DNA from: Galaxea fascicularis
Taxonomy: Eukaryota > Cnidaria > Anthozoa > Scleractinia > Euphylliidae
Direction of reading: 5' to 3'
DNA length: 64,000 nt
Assembly: GCA_948470475.1 (NCBI GenBank)
Contig: OX419341.1
Coordinates: forward strand, 4,692,853-4,756,852
Under the pieces are notes generated by a model. The model was not told the origin of the DNA, ran no database searches, and was given only the letters and a program-made list of their open reading frames with translations. Numbering within the stretch: position 1 is the first letter of the stretch; every line of letters starts with the position of its first letter. This document shows, piece by piece, positions 13,366 to 25,347 of the stretch. The position numbers were made by a program, and so were the translations under genes.

Positions 13366-13628
13366 ATTAAAGGATGTTGTGAGCTGTACTGCCCTAGGAA
13401 AGCGCTGACCCTCTAGCTTTTCCCACAAAACATAATGAAAACAATGTCAATCACTAACTTGTATTCAGAATTTGCCTTTCCTCAACAACAAGGCCAGCCT
13501 AACATATAAAGGGGATGTTCTGTGCAGCCCAATTAAGTGGTCACAACTTAATACAGTCACTTCGTGATATGTACTATATGCATACATGTGCATAGTGACC
13601 AATCAGTTTCAAGTTAAATTTTCACTAA

Positions 13629-13960
13629 TAGACCTTTTTACCGATACGGCGGCCATCTTGAATTCCGAGGAAATTATGGGATACCCAGGGGGCAGATAAG
13701 AAATAATTATAAAGTTTACTGTGGCGTGATAACTTTTAACAATAATTTTTCGCTAACCATAGAAACCACTGCCAAATACTGTGACAGAAAGATGTAACAC
13801 TTGTAATATTTGTTTTGGAATATGAGAGACAAGCAGTAAAAATTTATCCTGAAAGCTGTGTGTACCATAAATTTTCCAGCGATTGCCCCCTCGGCAGCCC
13901 ATAATTTCTCAGTCAAAACAACTGAATTCAAGATGGCTGCCGTATCGGTAAAAAGGTCTA
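13629..13960 (-). mobile_element. 332-bp TA-flanked MITE, copy 1 (YY1-like termini)
   Basis: Terminal inverted repeats begin TAGACCTTTTTACCGATACG and contain the core AAGATGGC. The element starts and ends with TA, as for Tc1/mariner-type insertions. An inverted copy of the same 332-bp length lies at 24902-25233. Both contain a matching open frame of about 70 codons, here at 13931-13716 on the minus strand, with LTEKLWAAEGAIAGKF near its start. The frame resembles no family I know and is probably open only because the copies are young. Confidence 0.8.
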
Positions 13961-14805
13961 TTGTACAAAATGTTCTGGTCCTTATAAGGAAACAATGGCC
14001 AAATTAAGATAGAGTCTCAATATCTAAACTCATTTTACCAGCTACATAATTATTGTAATAACAAATGTAAGGATCACATGTATAAGACTTAAGGACATTT
14101 TAATGCCTGGGTGGCCTACAGCTGAGGTGGGATGGCCAGAGGGCCAGGGATTCAAGTGTGAGTGTAAAATAAAATAAATTGGCATAAGCGTCTTTAAAAT
14201 TAATTAATACTATATTACATTTTCTAAAGCTCAAGATTGGTTCTCACACTTAACTGTTGCCAAAAAAAAAAGTAACTAATCATTTCTTCTACCTCAATCC
14301 ACCATGACTTCTATAAGCCAGGATTTGCTCAGTATTTTAAGGATGTCAATTCCATAATGGCAGAGTGCAAAATGCCAAGATTTGGCAGCTCTTGGAAAGC
14401 ACACAACTTCATCCAGAGATGCCTATGATTTCCAACAATACCGATGATGAAATCCTCAGCTCACGCAAATTAATTTTGTTTCTCCTCCTCATCTTGAAAA
14501 TCGCAGCAGTTATACAATAAAAACAGTGATGTCAGCATCAGAAAATTCACAAATGTACATAATACATTTTCCACGTTGCACACAGCAGTACTTGTTGAAA
14601 GATACTTTCCAATACCTTCACTGCCATGACATTGTGCCAAGCTTGGCTGAATGAAAAGACATTTATTAAAATCAGAAGCTGCAGCTTTCTTTTCTACCTC
14701 TAGGAACATGATGACTGATCCTGACTGCGTGCTATGCCAGGCTGGCCAACTTCACAGCTTCGACTATTCAAAATTCAATCTGTAAGAAGCCAAACAGAAA
14801 CCAGT

Positions 14806-15088
14806 TCAGTGGCGCTTCATGTGCAGTGACAAGTGATCTGACCTTGAAAAGCATCTGTCACAGTGTGAGCATTTGAATGGCTTTGCACCGGTATGTTTTC
14901 TGTAATGTCTTGTAAGTTCATCAGAACGAGCGAAGCGCCACGAACAACCTTCCCAAGAGCATTTGTATGGTTTCTCTCCCGTATGGGTGCGCCTGTGAGC
15001 TTTGAGATGCGAACTTTTGGTGTACACTTTTGAACATCCTTCATAATCGCATTTGTGAATCCTCCTCCTTTTCATGTGATCAGTTTTG
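14806..15088 (-). CDS. KLF terminal exon: three C2H2 zinc fingers
   Basis: The acceptor TTTGCAG precedes the exon, which begins with the last base of a split codon. The exon encodes [13 protein letters not shown] followed by three fingers joined by TGEKPY and TGAKPF linkers. Zinc ligands follow C-x4-C-x12-H-x3-H in fingers 1 and 2 and C-x2-C-x12-H-x3-H in finger 3, the standard KLF pattern. DNA-contact positions ([24 protein letters not shown]) match KLF/Sp proteins. The stop is TGA at 14808-14806. A reverse-strand AATAAA near 14660 is a possible polyadenylation signal. Confidence 0.95.
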
Positions 15089-18000
15089 CTGCAAATGAGT
15101 CATTAAATGGAAAAATAATAATTTAGTGACAAGTCATCTGAGGTGTTCACCAAGCAGTCTGGAAGTAACCCAATGTGGATTGAGAAGGAAACTTTATTTA
15201 ACCTTGGTAATAAAATTAATTGTTATTGAAAAAAATGTACATCACCTTCCAAAAGATGTTTTGTTGGTTGGAGGTTACTGATTAAACACTCCAAACCTGG
15301 GAGGATGGAAGAGACTACCATACCAAAGTGGTAAAGGTGAACATTGGAACGAAACCCTTAAAAGGTGCATTGCACATGTAGAACCTCATTTTCTTAGTGG
15401 AGCTTAACTTTGTTCTCAGCACCTTACTAGGAGGTACAGCTGTACAAAAATCTGATTTGAACAACTACCGTGCTAAACACAGGCTATTACAGGAAGAGCA
15501 ATCAATGAAGAACTAACTTGCTTCCCATTTGTTGACTTGATGTACCAGCTGGAGATAATTATGTCAATAAGAAAAATAAATGTCTTGCACCAATAAGCTG
15601 TTATAAGTATGGCACTGACACTGTTATTGCGTTATTGCAAGATTACTTACTCTGTTTTTCGACTTTCTCTCCCTGTGCTTACATTTGGTTCACTCCTAAA
15701 TAAAGAAAATATAAATTAGATTTAAGTGAAACTGTCTGCAGTCACTTCTAATCAGTTCAAAAGGAAAGTAAACTATGCTGGGTACCCTGTAATGGACTAC
15801 AGTACATCCCACTGAGGAGGAAGAGGAAACATTCCTAACAGCATCATGGGTATCCTGTGAAGGACTAGCATCTACTGCAGGATGGGGAGGGGATATTTCA
15901 AGTCCCTTGCAGGGCTGTCATATACATGTCTTGTTTAGTAGGGATTGGGGATTCCCCCAACAAATTTTAGGTTAGATCTCCAGCTACTTCAATAGGAAAA
16001 CCAGTAGGGTGTCAACCACATATACCACAATAGCAGGGGTTTCATTAAGGTTTTGAGCAGGAGGGCAAGGTATCGGGAACGCCCAAAGGGCTTCCTGTCC
16101 TATGGGAGTTCTGACTCCTCATGAAACCCCTGCTATAACAGAAGTACCAGCTAAATTTTGCACAACCTCACATACTTCAAAACTTAAGGACAAGCCCGGT
16201 CCTTACTGTTGGGTTTATACAATGATGGACTAGTGGTAAACCACCCCCCCCCCCCACCCCACTCCACTCCAATGAAAAGGTTAGGCAGTGTGGCCTAGTG
16301 GTTAGTGAGCCAGATTTGGAATCTAGAGGGTCCTGCTTCACATTCTTCTGCCTGACTATGTGGGTTTATTTTGCAGTCATTCCACATTCAAATCCTGGGG
16401 CTGCATTTATACATGTAACATTGGAAAGATTTCAACACAGTTGCCTACATTAATTATAAATGCATCACTTTCATACTAACGCTGTTCCAAAAATTAATAG
16501 AGTTTGAGTCACAAAATGAATGAATAATTAATATAGGGAGCTGTGCTGAAATCTTGCCAAAACATCCCCCAATAGTTTACCATGGACAAAGAGAAAAATG
16601 GCCTCTTGGAATACGATATGCCTGGCTCAACATCGTTCCCAAAATCATTAGTAATTTGCCCCTCCACTTGTTCAATGACGAATTTGGGAAGCTGCTACTG
16701 TTAGGGAAATGCTTAAGCAGCCACAAACAACAATGAATTTGGGGAAGGGGGCTTTGAAACTCAGTTCAATATTTTTTGCATGTACATGTGGGGAGGCTTC
16801 AAAGCTCAATTTTCTCAACACTTTTGTCTAAGATTCTAACATCCCATCCAGGTCAAATGAGTTATTGTACATGGTAGTGACAAACACAAATTCTTCTTTA
16901 CACCCTTATAACGTGCCCCTGTCTGGACAAGCCACCCAAAAATAAAGTCAGATCATTGTGTTAATTCTTGCACTACCTGTTGTTTGGATCAAAGATAGGT
17001 GGCTGTTTTAATATGGTTATCATATTAATAAGGCACAGTATTTCATTGCTAAAACTATTTCTCTTTTCAATGATAATGACTTACTCATCAAAAAGGATGG
17101 CAGGAGGAGACTGTGATCTGCGTTCATAATCATCATCCTCTTGCATCATGTATTCTTCTTTAAGGTGATCTCCTGGAGACACAATGACTGTTGGTGGGTT
17201 ATCTGTGCCATTACAGCGTCCTCCATATCTGCCGGGAGACGCCTCTGTAACCTAGCGAGGCACATCAGGAACAAAGTAATCAGAAGCTCATCCTCAAACT
17301 GAGAAGTGTCATTTAGATTAACATTTGGCCAGTTGCCACCACCCCTGATAAAACTCCTTGCGGATGGTTCCAAAAATCAACAGTGCAGTGAGTTATTGGC
17401 CCTCATGCTCTTACTAGAGGTGAAAATGACCCATTTACACAGAGTGTTGTATTCAACAAATTATGGATTCCATCTGAGATTCCATGTGTGTGTGGACTCT
17501 AATAACACTGAGATCAAAATGTGGAAAAAAGGATGTTGTTCCTTCCATGTTATGATGTCCACTAAGCATTACCAGAGTACACATGTAAGGCCAAATGGAG
17601 TCTGTTTTATATAAAGCTTTTTTACAGTTTTCTTTGACTAATGATGACATCCAGCTTTACCTTAATCCAGGTTGCTACTCATTGGGATAGAAAAAATTCC
17701 CTGACTCCTTTCTCTGACTTTTCACTGACCATCCAAGATGAATCCATGGAAAATGAAGCCAGCAATAAAGACACAGATTCAAATATTCATCTGCTGGAAT
17801 TTTTTGAAACGCCATTACCTTTATTAACAAGGAATCTCGTTCTCACAACCAATAGCTGGCCAAAAGTAAAATTCCCTGACTTTCAGGTAGAATTTAGAAC
17901 TTCCCTAACTTGTAACACAATTCCCTGACCTGGAGAAAAATATGTTTTTTTCCTGACCATATGCATGGCAACCCTGTCAATTGCAAACATCTCCGACCAA

Positions 18001-21000
18001 TTAAAATGCTAGGTTTACACCACCCATATCATGATGATGCACTATAGTGTACTTTAAAATTTTCAGAAAAGACATTAGCCCACCTTATACTCATCATCAT
18101 CAGTTGTAACCACTCTGATTACTGTAGTTCGTTCAATGTGTCCGTCTGGGTCAAGCTGTTTGAGTAAACAAATGATATCTATTTACTAACATTGACCAAC
18201 ATGTATTAAATGCTCCAAAATCAATAATTTTGCGGTGTACAGTTAAAACTCCAAAAAGGCTTACAACAGGCTTGAACCACCAACCTGTTCTTAACTGTAA
18301 GATCCGCCTCCTTACACCCTCGCCACTTTCAGTCAAAGAAAGGGTCGATTCCTTGTCAAACCTTAATTTCTGGACTTTTTCATGATTTAACAGATTTCAA
18401 ACAACCTATAGCATTCCATCTACAGAGGGGGCATGGGCAGTGTCAATAATACCACAAGGTAGTTATATGTGTTTTACATTCTAAAACTTTTTTGCTAAGC
18501 TTGAAATGTTTCTACACGATAGTTGATGAGCAGCGCCAAACAGGCTGTCCAAAATCTTACCCCTCTCAAAATTGGTGTCCAATGAATGGCTGGATAGCCA
18601 TCTTGCTGAAACCCTACCTTTTAATTAATATTCAAAGAAACAAAATTACACACCTGTATAACATGTGGCTGGGAAAGACAATTTGCTGACCTGAATAGAG
18701 AAGGCACAACAAAAAGCCCATACATTACAATATGCAGAAGATCCCCCTTCTCTTTCCATCTTGGTATAACATCAACCCACAGATGAAGTCATGATTTTGA
18801 ATCTTGCCAGTGTCAAAGACTATCTTTCCTTCCTCCTGCCTTTATTTTCAGTGTTATTTATTTTGCCCGAGAGTGATACGGGGAAATGATTTAAATGCAA
18901 CAAAAAGAGTATTACTAGAAGTGGCTCATTACCCATGATGAAGACTGCTTATAAAACAATAATTCCTTGTTCCCTTCTCGCACCCCTCAATATACAGTAC
19001 TACATACAGGATATATCTCTCCTTACTCAATGTAGATCTTTCATTTCTTAAGAAGTACTACTCTGTGAAATGTTGAAAGCACACAGAAATGTCAAAATGT
19101 CAACTATACTTTTGAAAGACTATGCAAAAAATCAACACTGAAGAAAAGTATTGCTGAAATACCATCATTTAGAGGGCACACTCCTCCCCTTCCAGGAACA
19201 AATGAGTTTAATTACTGAGTTATGCAGCCAAAATGTAAAATCCTAAAACGACAAAAAGTAGCTATACACACTGCCCTTATTGACTATTCACGGCGAAAGA
19301 AATGAAAAAATAATACATGGAAAGCCTCTTGATGTACGTCACACCACAAAATTCAGAGAATCTTGACACAAACAGAATTTTGTTGAAAAGCTGATAATGC
19401 TAGTCAAAACACTAGACATCTTCACTGAATTCAACTACACCGTTATGGAAAATTTGGTGTAAAATGACTAATTACAGCAGATATTAGGCGGCGTCTAAAG
19501 CTAATAAGCTCCAGGGTGTGGTAACATAAAAAGTAATATAAACTCACAAAGCCTAAATAAAAACCTGTACATATACAGACATAATCACTTCATTCTCAGC
19601 ATTTAATAGCTTACATTTTGACAAATAAACAATATTTTTTTGCACTTCCATGTACTCTGGGCCACAAAATTAATCCTTTGAAATAAAATGAAATATAATT
19701 CTACAGTTGCGATAATTTTCGCCTCCGGCCCGAGAGCTGTCAAAGAAAGACCGACGTATGCGGCTTTCCAAAAATTTCTCATGACTGAATGCATGGTGAA
19801 CTTCAATCTTCTAGACTTACAAATGAACGGTTTTCGTGGATAAATTATCCGTTGCAATCCCAGCCATTTTCAATATTAAAATAGCATTTTCAAAACATAA
19901 CAGACAACAAGCAAGAGGTGAAAGAACGCAGAAGACTCTGGCATGGGCCTAGACAAATTATCGAGTCAATGAATTCGACTTCCTCAAAAGACACCACCAC
20001 TAAGTGATCTACAAAAGAAAATCAGTTAAAGAAACTGGTTTCTCTTTAAAGCCAAACAAAAAATTGCCTGTGGACTGCAACCGAACACAAACAGCTAAAA
20101 CTTTGTTCAATCTACATGTTCTTGAAAGTTTTCTGCGAAGAGTAACGCGGCCAAAATTAACAGGAAATGCGAAATAAGCAGTCTACGCGCGCAATAATAT
20201 AAACATTGAGTCGAGAGCGCATGAATGTTCGTCTCACGCCGGTTTTTCCTCGCAAGACATCACTATTGTACTAAATCAAAACAGAAACTTGATCGACACT
20301 TGACAAAAACACTATATAAAAATTGTAAAAGAAATTAACGATCTCTTCACAGACTGGAAATGTACGTCAGGATAGAGAACATGACGTGAGAAAGTTATCC
20401 ACATTCATCAAAGTTCTAAGCTTATATTGGTAAAGAAACACTTGCCTAAAGTTTGCCCGTTTCATTGGCAGCAAACTATAGCACTTAAGAGCAGATTTTT
20501 GTTCCACTGGGAAAATATAAATTTACGGGAAGCAAAGGCGATCACCGTATTAGCACTCTGCAATCTACGCAAACGAAACGAATTCCCATGGAATTTCAAG
20601 GATTCCCCGTTTCCTGTTTGTAAAATATCCTAAACTTCATCATCCTCAGCATCGCGACTGAAATTCTTAAAGGAAAAAAAATCTGCCGCAAGAATTAGTT
20701 CATCTGGAAAGATCGACGGAATAAACTTCGACAGAACAATATAGATAACTGTCTGAAATAGCCCAAAACCACTGAAAGCATATTCCGGGGCTTGCATCGA
20801 CAAATTTCGCCGGCATAATACGACACAAAGCGGGGCGCAAAACATTATAAAGCTCTCAAACCCTTCAAAGCCGCGTCTCCTTTGCACTTTTCACTACAAT
20901 TTCAATAAATTCAAATTTTTCTTACCCAGATATTTGATTGCAAGCTTCACAGGTGCCCCTTTCCTCTGGAACGACAAAAGGAAAGACGATTTATATCTGG

Positions 21001-21182
21001 TATTATTACAAAGGCATTGTGTTCACCGGCTTCGAAACACACTACATGGCGTCAACGAAAATTTCAAGCCATCGCTCACCTTCGAGTAAAGAAGCATCAA
21101 ACTGGCATGCTTGATCTTGAGTTTTCTTCGCTCTCTTCTGTATTGTCCGTGTATGAGTCGAACCTTCTTCATTCGACGCCAT
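14806..21182 (-). CDS. Kruppel-like factor (KLF6/7-type fingers), seven-exon model
   Basis: This is a nuclear transcription factor expected to bind GC/CACCC boxes. Minus-strand coding exons are 21182-21080, 20965-20926, 20657-20636, 18155-18084, 17251-17085, 15695-15651 and 15088-14806. Together they give 243 residues in continuous phase. The start ATG has a strong context (AACATGG). The last exon carries three C2H2 fingers, at about residues 163-243, ending directly after LHMKRH. The finger residues ([29 protein letters not shown]) are closest to vertebrate KLF6/7 as I recall them. The middle is acidic ([20 protein letters not shown]) and includes [11 protein letters not shown]. The last four exons are well supported by splice signals and phase. 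The 22-nt exon has a weak donor (GTTTAG) and is the least certain; exons 1-2 are plausible. I do not see the vertebrate KLF6/7 N-terminal activation segment. Confidence 0.7.
15700..17080. other. KLF intron with degraded repeats
   Basis: This intron holds a copy of the TGGGTATCCTGTGAAGG-type repeat at about 15775-15890, a C run at 16242-16256, a tRNA-like SINE remnant at about 16283-16345 (GTGGCCTAGTGGTTAGTG), and a TIR element at 16423-16558. I see no additional exon. Confidence 0.55.
16423..16558 (-). mobile_element. Short TIR element, GGCAAGATTTCCACACAGC family, copy 1
   Basis: The ends are inverted copies of GGCAAGATTTC(C/A)(A/G)CACAGC. The body carries CATTAATTAT and AACGCTGTTCC, matching the reverse of the element at 40362-40502 across its whole length. 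There is no open frame of note. Confidence 0.65.
18160..20630. other. KLF intron, no further exon resolved
   Basis: I checked this interval for an exon joining the 5' exons to the exon at 18084-18155. Several splice-like pairs exist, for example around 19020-19060 and at 20006, but all read into stops in the required phase. The interval otherwise looks non-coding. Confidence 0.4.
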
Positions 21183-21189
21183 GTTATTT

Positions 21190-24100
21190 CTGGAAGCTAA
21201 ACACAGCGACCACACCCGAGTAAAGCCAATACACTGCACTTCCCGAGGGTGGGCTGGGGGGGTGTGGGGACTTGTCACCTCCCTAGGGAGTGGCCGGTAA
21301 AGGAGTTTTCACGTTCTACAATATTTGTCCACGCCAAAAAACTTAAACATAGATGTCAGAATATTTTCGATAACACTGAATCTCTTCTTGCTATTGAACG
21401 CCCCAAAATAGATGCAAATGATTTGAAGTCGACTCAAAATATGATGAAATATGTAAAAAATTTGATCTTTTGTACTGAACTGTTTTTCACTTTGAAGGCA
21501 CCGCCCTTTTAGGGGCGTGTCTTCATCTGATTGGCTAACAAAACAACTCCGCTCTTTCATTGTCGTTTTCGAGACCTTGTAAACAAAAAGGCGTGGGTTA
21601 AGATATTAAAACGGAAAATGTTGCTCTGGGTTTCTCTAATTCAAAACAAAGTTACTTCCAAAATGAATTTGCGCAAAACTTCGTATCAGAGAGAACCGCA
21701 CGACCTTAACTCTCAAATAAACTCCGGATGTGTATTTTTAAACGCAATCTTCGCCTACAGCTAAATTTCTTTTCCCGAATCGTACACATAATTTTAAAAT
21801 CCTAGTACGAACTGTGGTATCGTGGCAACCTTTTCGCTTGCAAAAACGCGAGGTTACGAAAACACCCTCACACTGAAACCACAACAATACAAAAAATTTG
21901 CGTCCGGTATTTAAAAACATTTGAAAATAAGAAGAGAAAACGAGGAGATAGTGTTTCATTTCATTTTGCTTTCAAAAAGATTCTCGTTGCGAGACAAGTA
22001 GTGTACATGGTAACTGACAGAGAAGGCGTGGGTTACTGCCCAAAACGCTTTGTTGCACAGTTTGGTCATGGAAACGTGTTAATACTTCCCGATTTTACTC
22101 GCTTACCAATGGCCAATTTCTCCCCAAATTTGAGCCCGACATGAAATATTTTTTAAGACAAACTGCTGCAATAATTGACTCGAAACTTTTCCCTTTTATT
22201 TTTCGACCATTCGGTTCGCTGCTCACCCGCTCAGAAACTTTTATTGAGCCCTTCTCTTTTGCGGTATGTTTAATTCAGAATACCTGGAGGCGAAACTGAA
22301 AATTAATCTTCGGACGCTTAATTAGTTGTGAACATCTAGCTCCTCTGTGGGGAATACGAGCAAGAAAAGTGGTATTAGAAGTGATTTTGCTCGAATGTCT
22401 TGTGTCTTGTCAACTGAGGAGTGTGTAAGTTCGCTGAAGAAAACGCCATTCTTAAATATTGATTTGTTGCACGTAAAACAACGCCTCTTTGTTCATCAGA
22501 TGTTCAAAGCCTCGTAAATTTATGGCCAAGACATCTTCCTTTTCAGATGATTTTGTTTCTCAGAAACATTGAAATTGAACTCCTGTCGGCAAAAACCTGT
22601 GTTTTTTCACTGGAGTATTCCAAATATCACGGGCCTTTATCGAAAGCAGAAACCGCAAAAATGCAATATGTTTTCTTTTTTGTTTCATCCGGCATCAATT
22701 TTTGCATTTTCATCAGCTTGAATGCAAACAAAAGCATATTGAGATGCTGTTGAGTTAGTCCGGAGTAGTACGACTGAAATGAATTATCGCAATTTCAGAA
22801 TTAGAGGTAGATAAAACTAACCATTCTGGTTTTGGAAAATTGCTTTTGGGAATTTTGAGATGGGAGAGATTTTCAAGGATTAACTGAATAATTAAACCAA
22901 GCTGACAACATGAATGTACTGCGAGATCGACGCATACACCAAATTTTAAATAATCAGTGTCACAGAATAGAGATCGAGAAAATGTCGATTTTAAAAATTG
23001 AATTACTTGACTTGTAATTGAGCTGGCCGACTTGTTTAATTTTAATTTGAAAGCAGGGACAAAACAAAAAGGCACTTGCAAGAAACATATGCTCTTTGTG
23101 ATCACAGCTCTTGGTTTGCGTTGTCACTCATTTGTTCAAATTTACTGGTGAGAAAATTAAAAGGAAGGATGTCGGGACCCTAACATGCTAAATTTTATTG
23201 AATAGTTATGAAAGAGGCTGTGATATACGAAAAAAATAAAGTAAGGGAAAATTAAAAAAACTGTAAACACACCCAGTTAGAGGGTGGTATTTGTCTATTA
23301 ATCATTAACTTCAATTGATGCGTACGAGTTTCAAATGTGGCAATGGCCATATTATGTCAAGCTACACTGACAAGAGACTAAGTTTGAGACTAAGAATTAA
23401 GGACCAATTCTTCAACACTATTTTAGAGATTGTTCGTATGTAAGCAACGTACATATATTGTAGAGGAGGAGTTGCAGAGTAATGAAATTAAAATGTGATA
23501 CTTCAAAATCAAATCAAATCACTACTAAGAGTGACAAGAATACCTCACAAACTAATGTGTATAGCTAAGCTGAAAGTCACTCGTGTTGGCGGACATCAGC
23601 CTTTAAATCTACCAAATATAGTTTGAGCCCGAGCTTTAGCAGCCATAGACAACTGTTTTGACCTTGTTAGGCCTCATCAGCATGGCCTAGCGAATACCTG
23701 GGATTAAGTACCCACACGAATAAAAGAAGCAATGGAAGTGCTAAAGAGAAAGAGAAAGAACTGAAGAATTCGATCAGCGGACATACGATGATAAACATCC
23801 TGCGGTAATGACCGAGTAGCCACGAGCCGCACTTTTTCTTTGAACCCCCGCAAGAAAATTGCACGCATAGTGCAATAATATCCACAGAAAACTGAGAAAA
23901 GACACATACTGAAAATGGAAGTGAGCCGAAACAGACACTCTCGCACTATTCGGTTAACGGTAACAGGTTGGCTGGGAATATTCCGTTGGAATTCCAGCTT
24001 CTTTGACGGGTTAGGGTGGCTGGACTTCTCTTAGCAGGTGGGCCTTTATTATCAATTATTACCTGTATTTTAATTTCGGAACATTAGTATTTCGGGGATT

Positions 24101-24895
24101 GCCAAATACATTCTCGGATGCGCGTGGAATCAAAGCGGTATATCTAGCCTCTATGTAGGGTCCGTATTTCCAGCCATTTTGGCAGTCCTCGTTGTCATGT
24201 GGGGCAAGGAACTCGTCCTCACATAAGGCTGGAAATCGAGCCTTGCGGTTGTGTTGTGACACCAGACTTTCAACATAAAACTGAAGGCCGATGGGTTAGG
24301 CTGAGTTACTGATTAAATCTATTAAGTTGATTCCTGTTACAAGATCCTTCATGTCACTCCACTAATTTATCTCGGCGTATGAGAGTCATACTCACGAACA
24401 AGTGCTGGCTAGTGGAATAACTTCCCATCAAAGGGTGGTTGTTTTATACGGCATATATATAGCCTACCAAGAACCGAAGTTCGATTTTTCACCTCGTTTT
24501 TTTCATGATGTTTGCCGATCAAAGGTGATTTCTTGAAAGTCTCAAGAACCCGGCCCAAAACGTTAATAGTCGGTTACCTTAAGGAAATTTTAGTCGACTT
24601 TACTAAGCTATAACTTTGCGATTTTAAAAGGTACGACTCCCAAACTTGGCTATTTTCCCAATTTTAAGGTGTCCTTTCCAGTAGTGTCGATAGATTCTCG
24701 TTACATGACAAAAAAAGAAAAAAAAATCATGAAGCCTATTATTCTCTCGTAAACTGAACAATAGATTTCGAATGGCGCTTAATTATTTGTTAATTTATTT
24801 TGTTTTTTCCCTAAGCTTTACTGACCTCTTTTCCAACCTGCAAAACGTAATCTACTTACGCATTCTTAGAAATAGTTGTAATTTTGTTGCTGGCT
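21190..24895. other. Intergenic region between divergent KLF and AGK genes
   Basis: The KLF start lies just left and AGK starts about 4.2 kb to the right, so this interval should hold both promoters. I see no exon chain. The open frames of 65-116 codons here are short, overlap on both strands and lack splice context. Confidence 0.45.
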
Positions 24896-24901
24896 GCGAA
24901 A

Positions 24902-25233
24902 TAGACCTTTTTACCGATACGGCGGCCATCTTGAATTCTATTGTTTTGACTGAGAAATTATGGGCTGCCGAGGGGGCAATCGCTGGAAAATTTATGGTAT
25001 ACACAGCTTTCAGGATAAATTTTTACTGCTTGTCTCTCATATTCCAAAACAAATATTACAAGCGTTACATCTTTCTGTCACAGTATTTGGCAGTGGTTTC
25101 TATGGTTAGCGAAAAATTATTGTTAAAAGTTATCACGCCACAGCATTCTTTATAATTATTTCTCATCTGCCTCCTGGGTATCCCATAATTTCATCAGAAT
25201 TCAAGATGGCCGCCGTATCGGTAAAAAGGTCTA
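24902..25233 (+). mobile_element. 332-bp TA-flanked MITE, copy 2, upstream of AGK
   Basis: This is an inverted copy of the element at 13629-13960, with the same length, the same TA borders and the same AAGATGGC(C/T)GCC-containing ends. Its right end lies 114 bp upstream of the AGK start codon, so it occupies the probable AGK promoter or 5' flank. The small frame shared with the other copy is intact here and extends slightly (VITPQHSL). Confidence 0.85.
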
Positions 25234-25347
25234 TTGACCGCTTGCGCATTTATGAATTTTATTTCCGGTGGACACGAGAATATTATTACTTGACGCACAC
25301 AATATGTTAACTCTGGGAAAGACTGGGGAAGAGGAGAGTAATTCAAC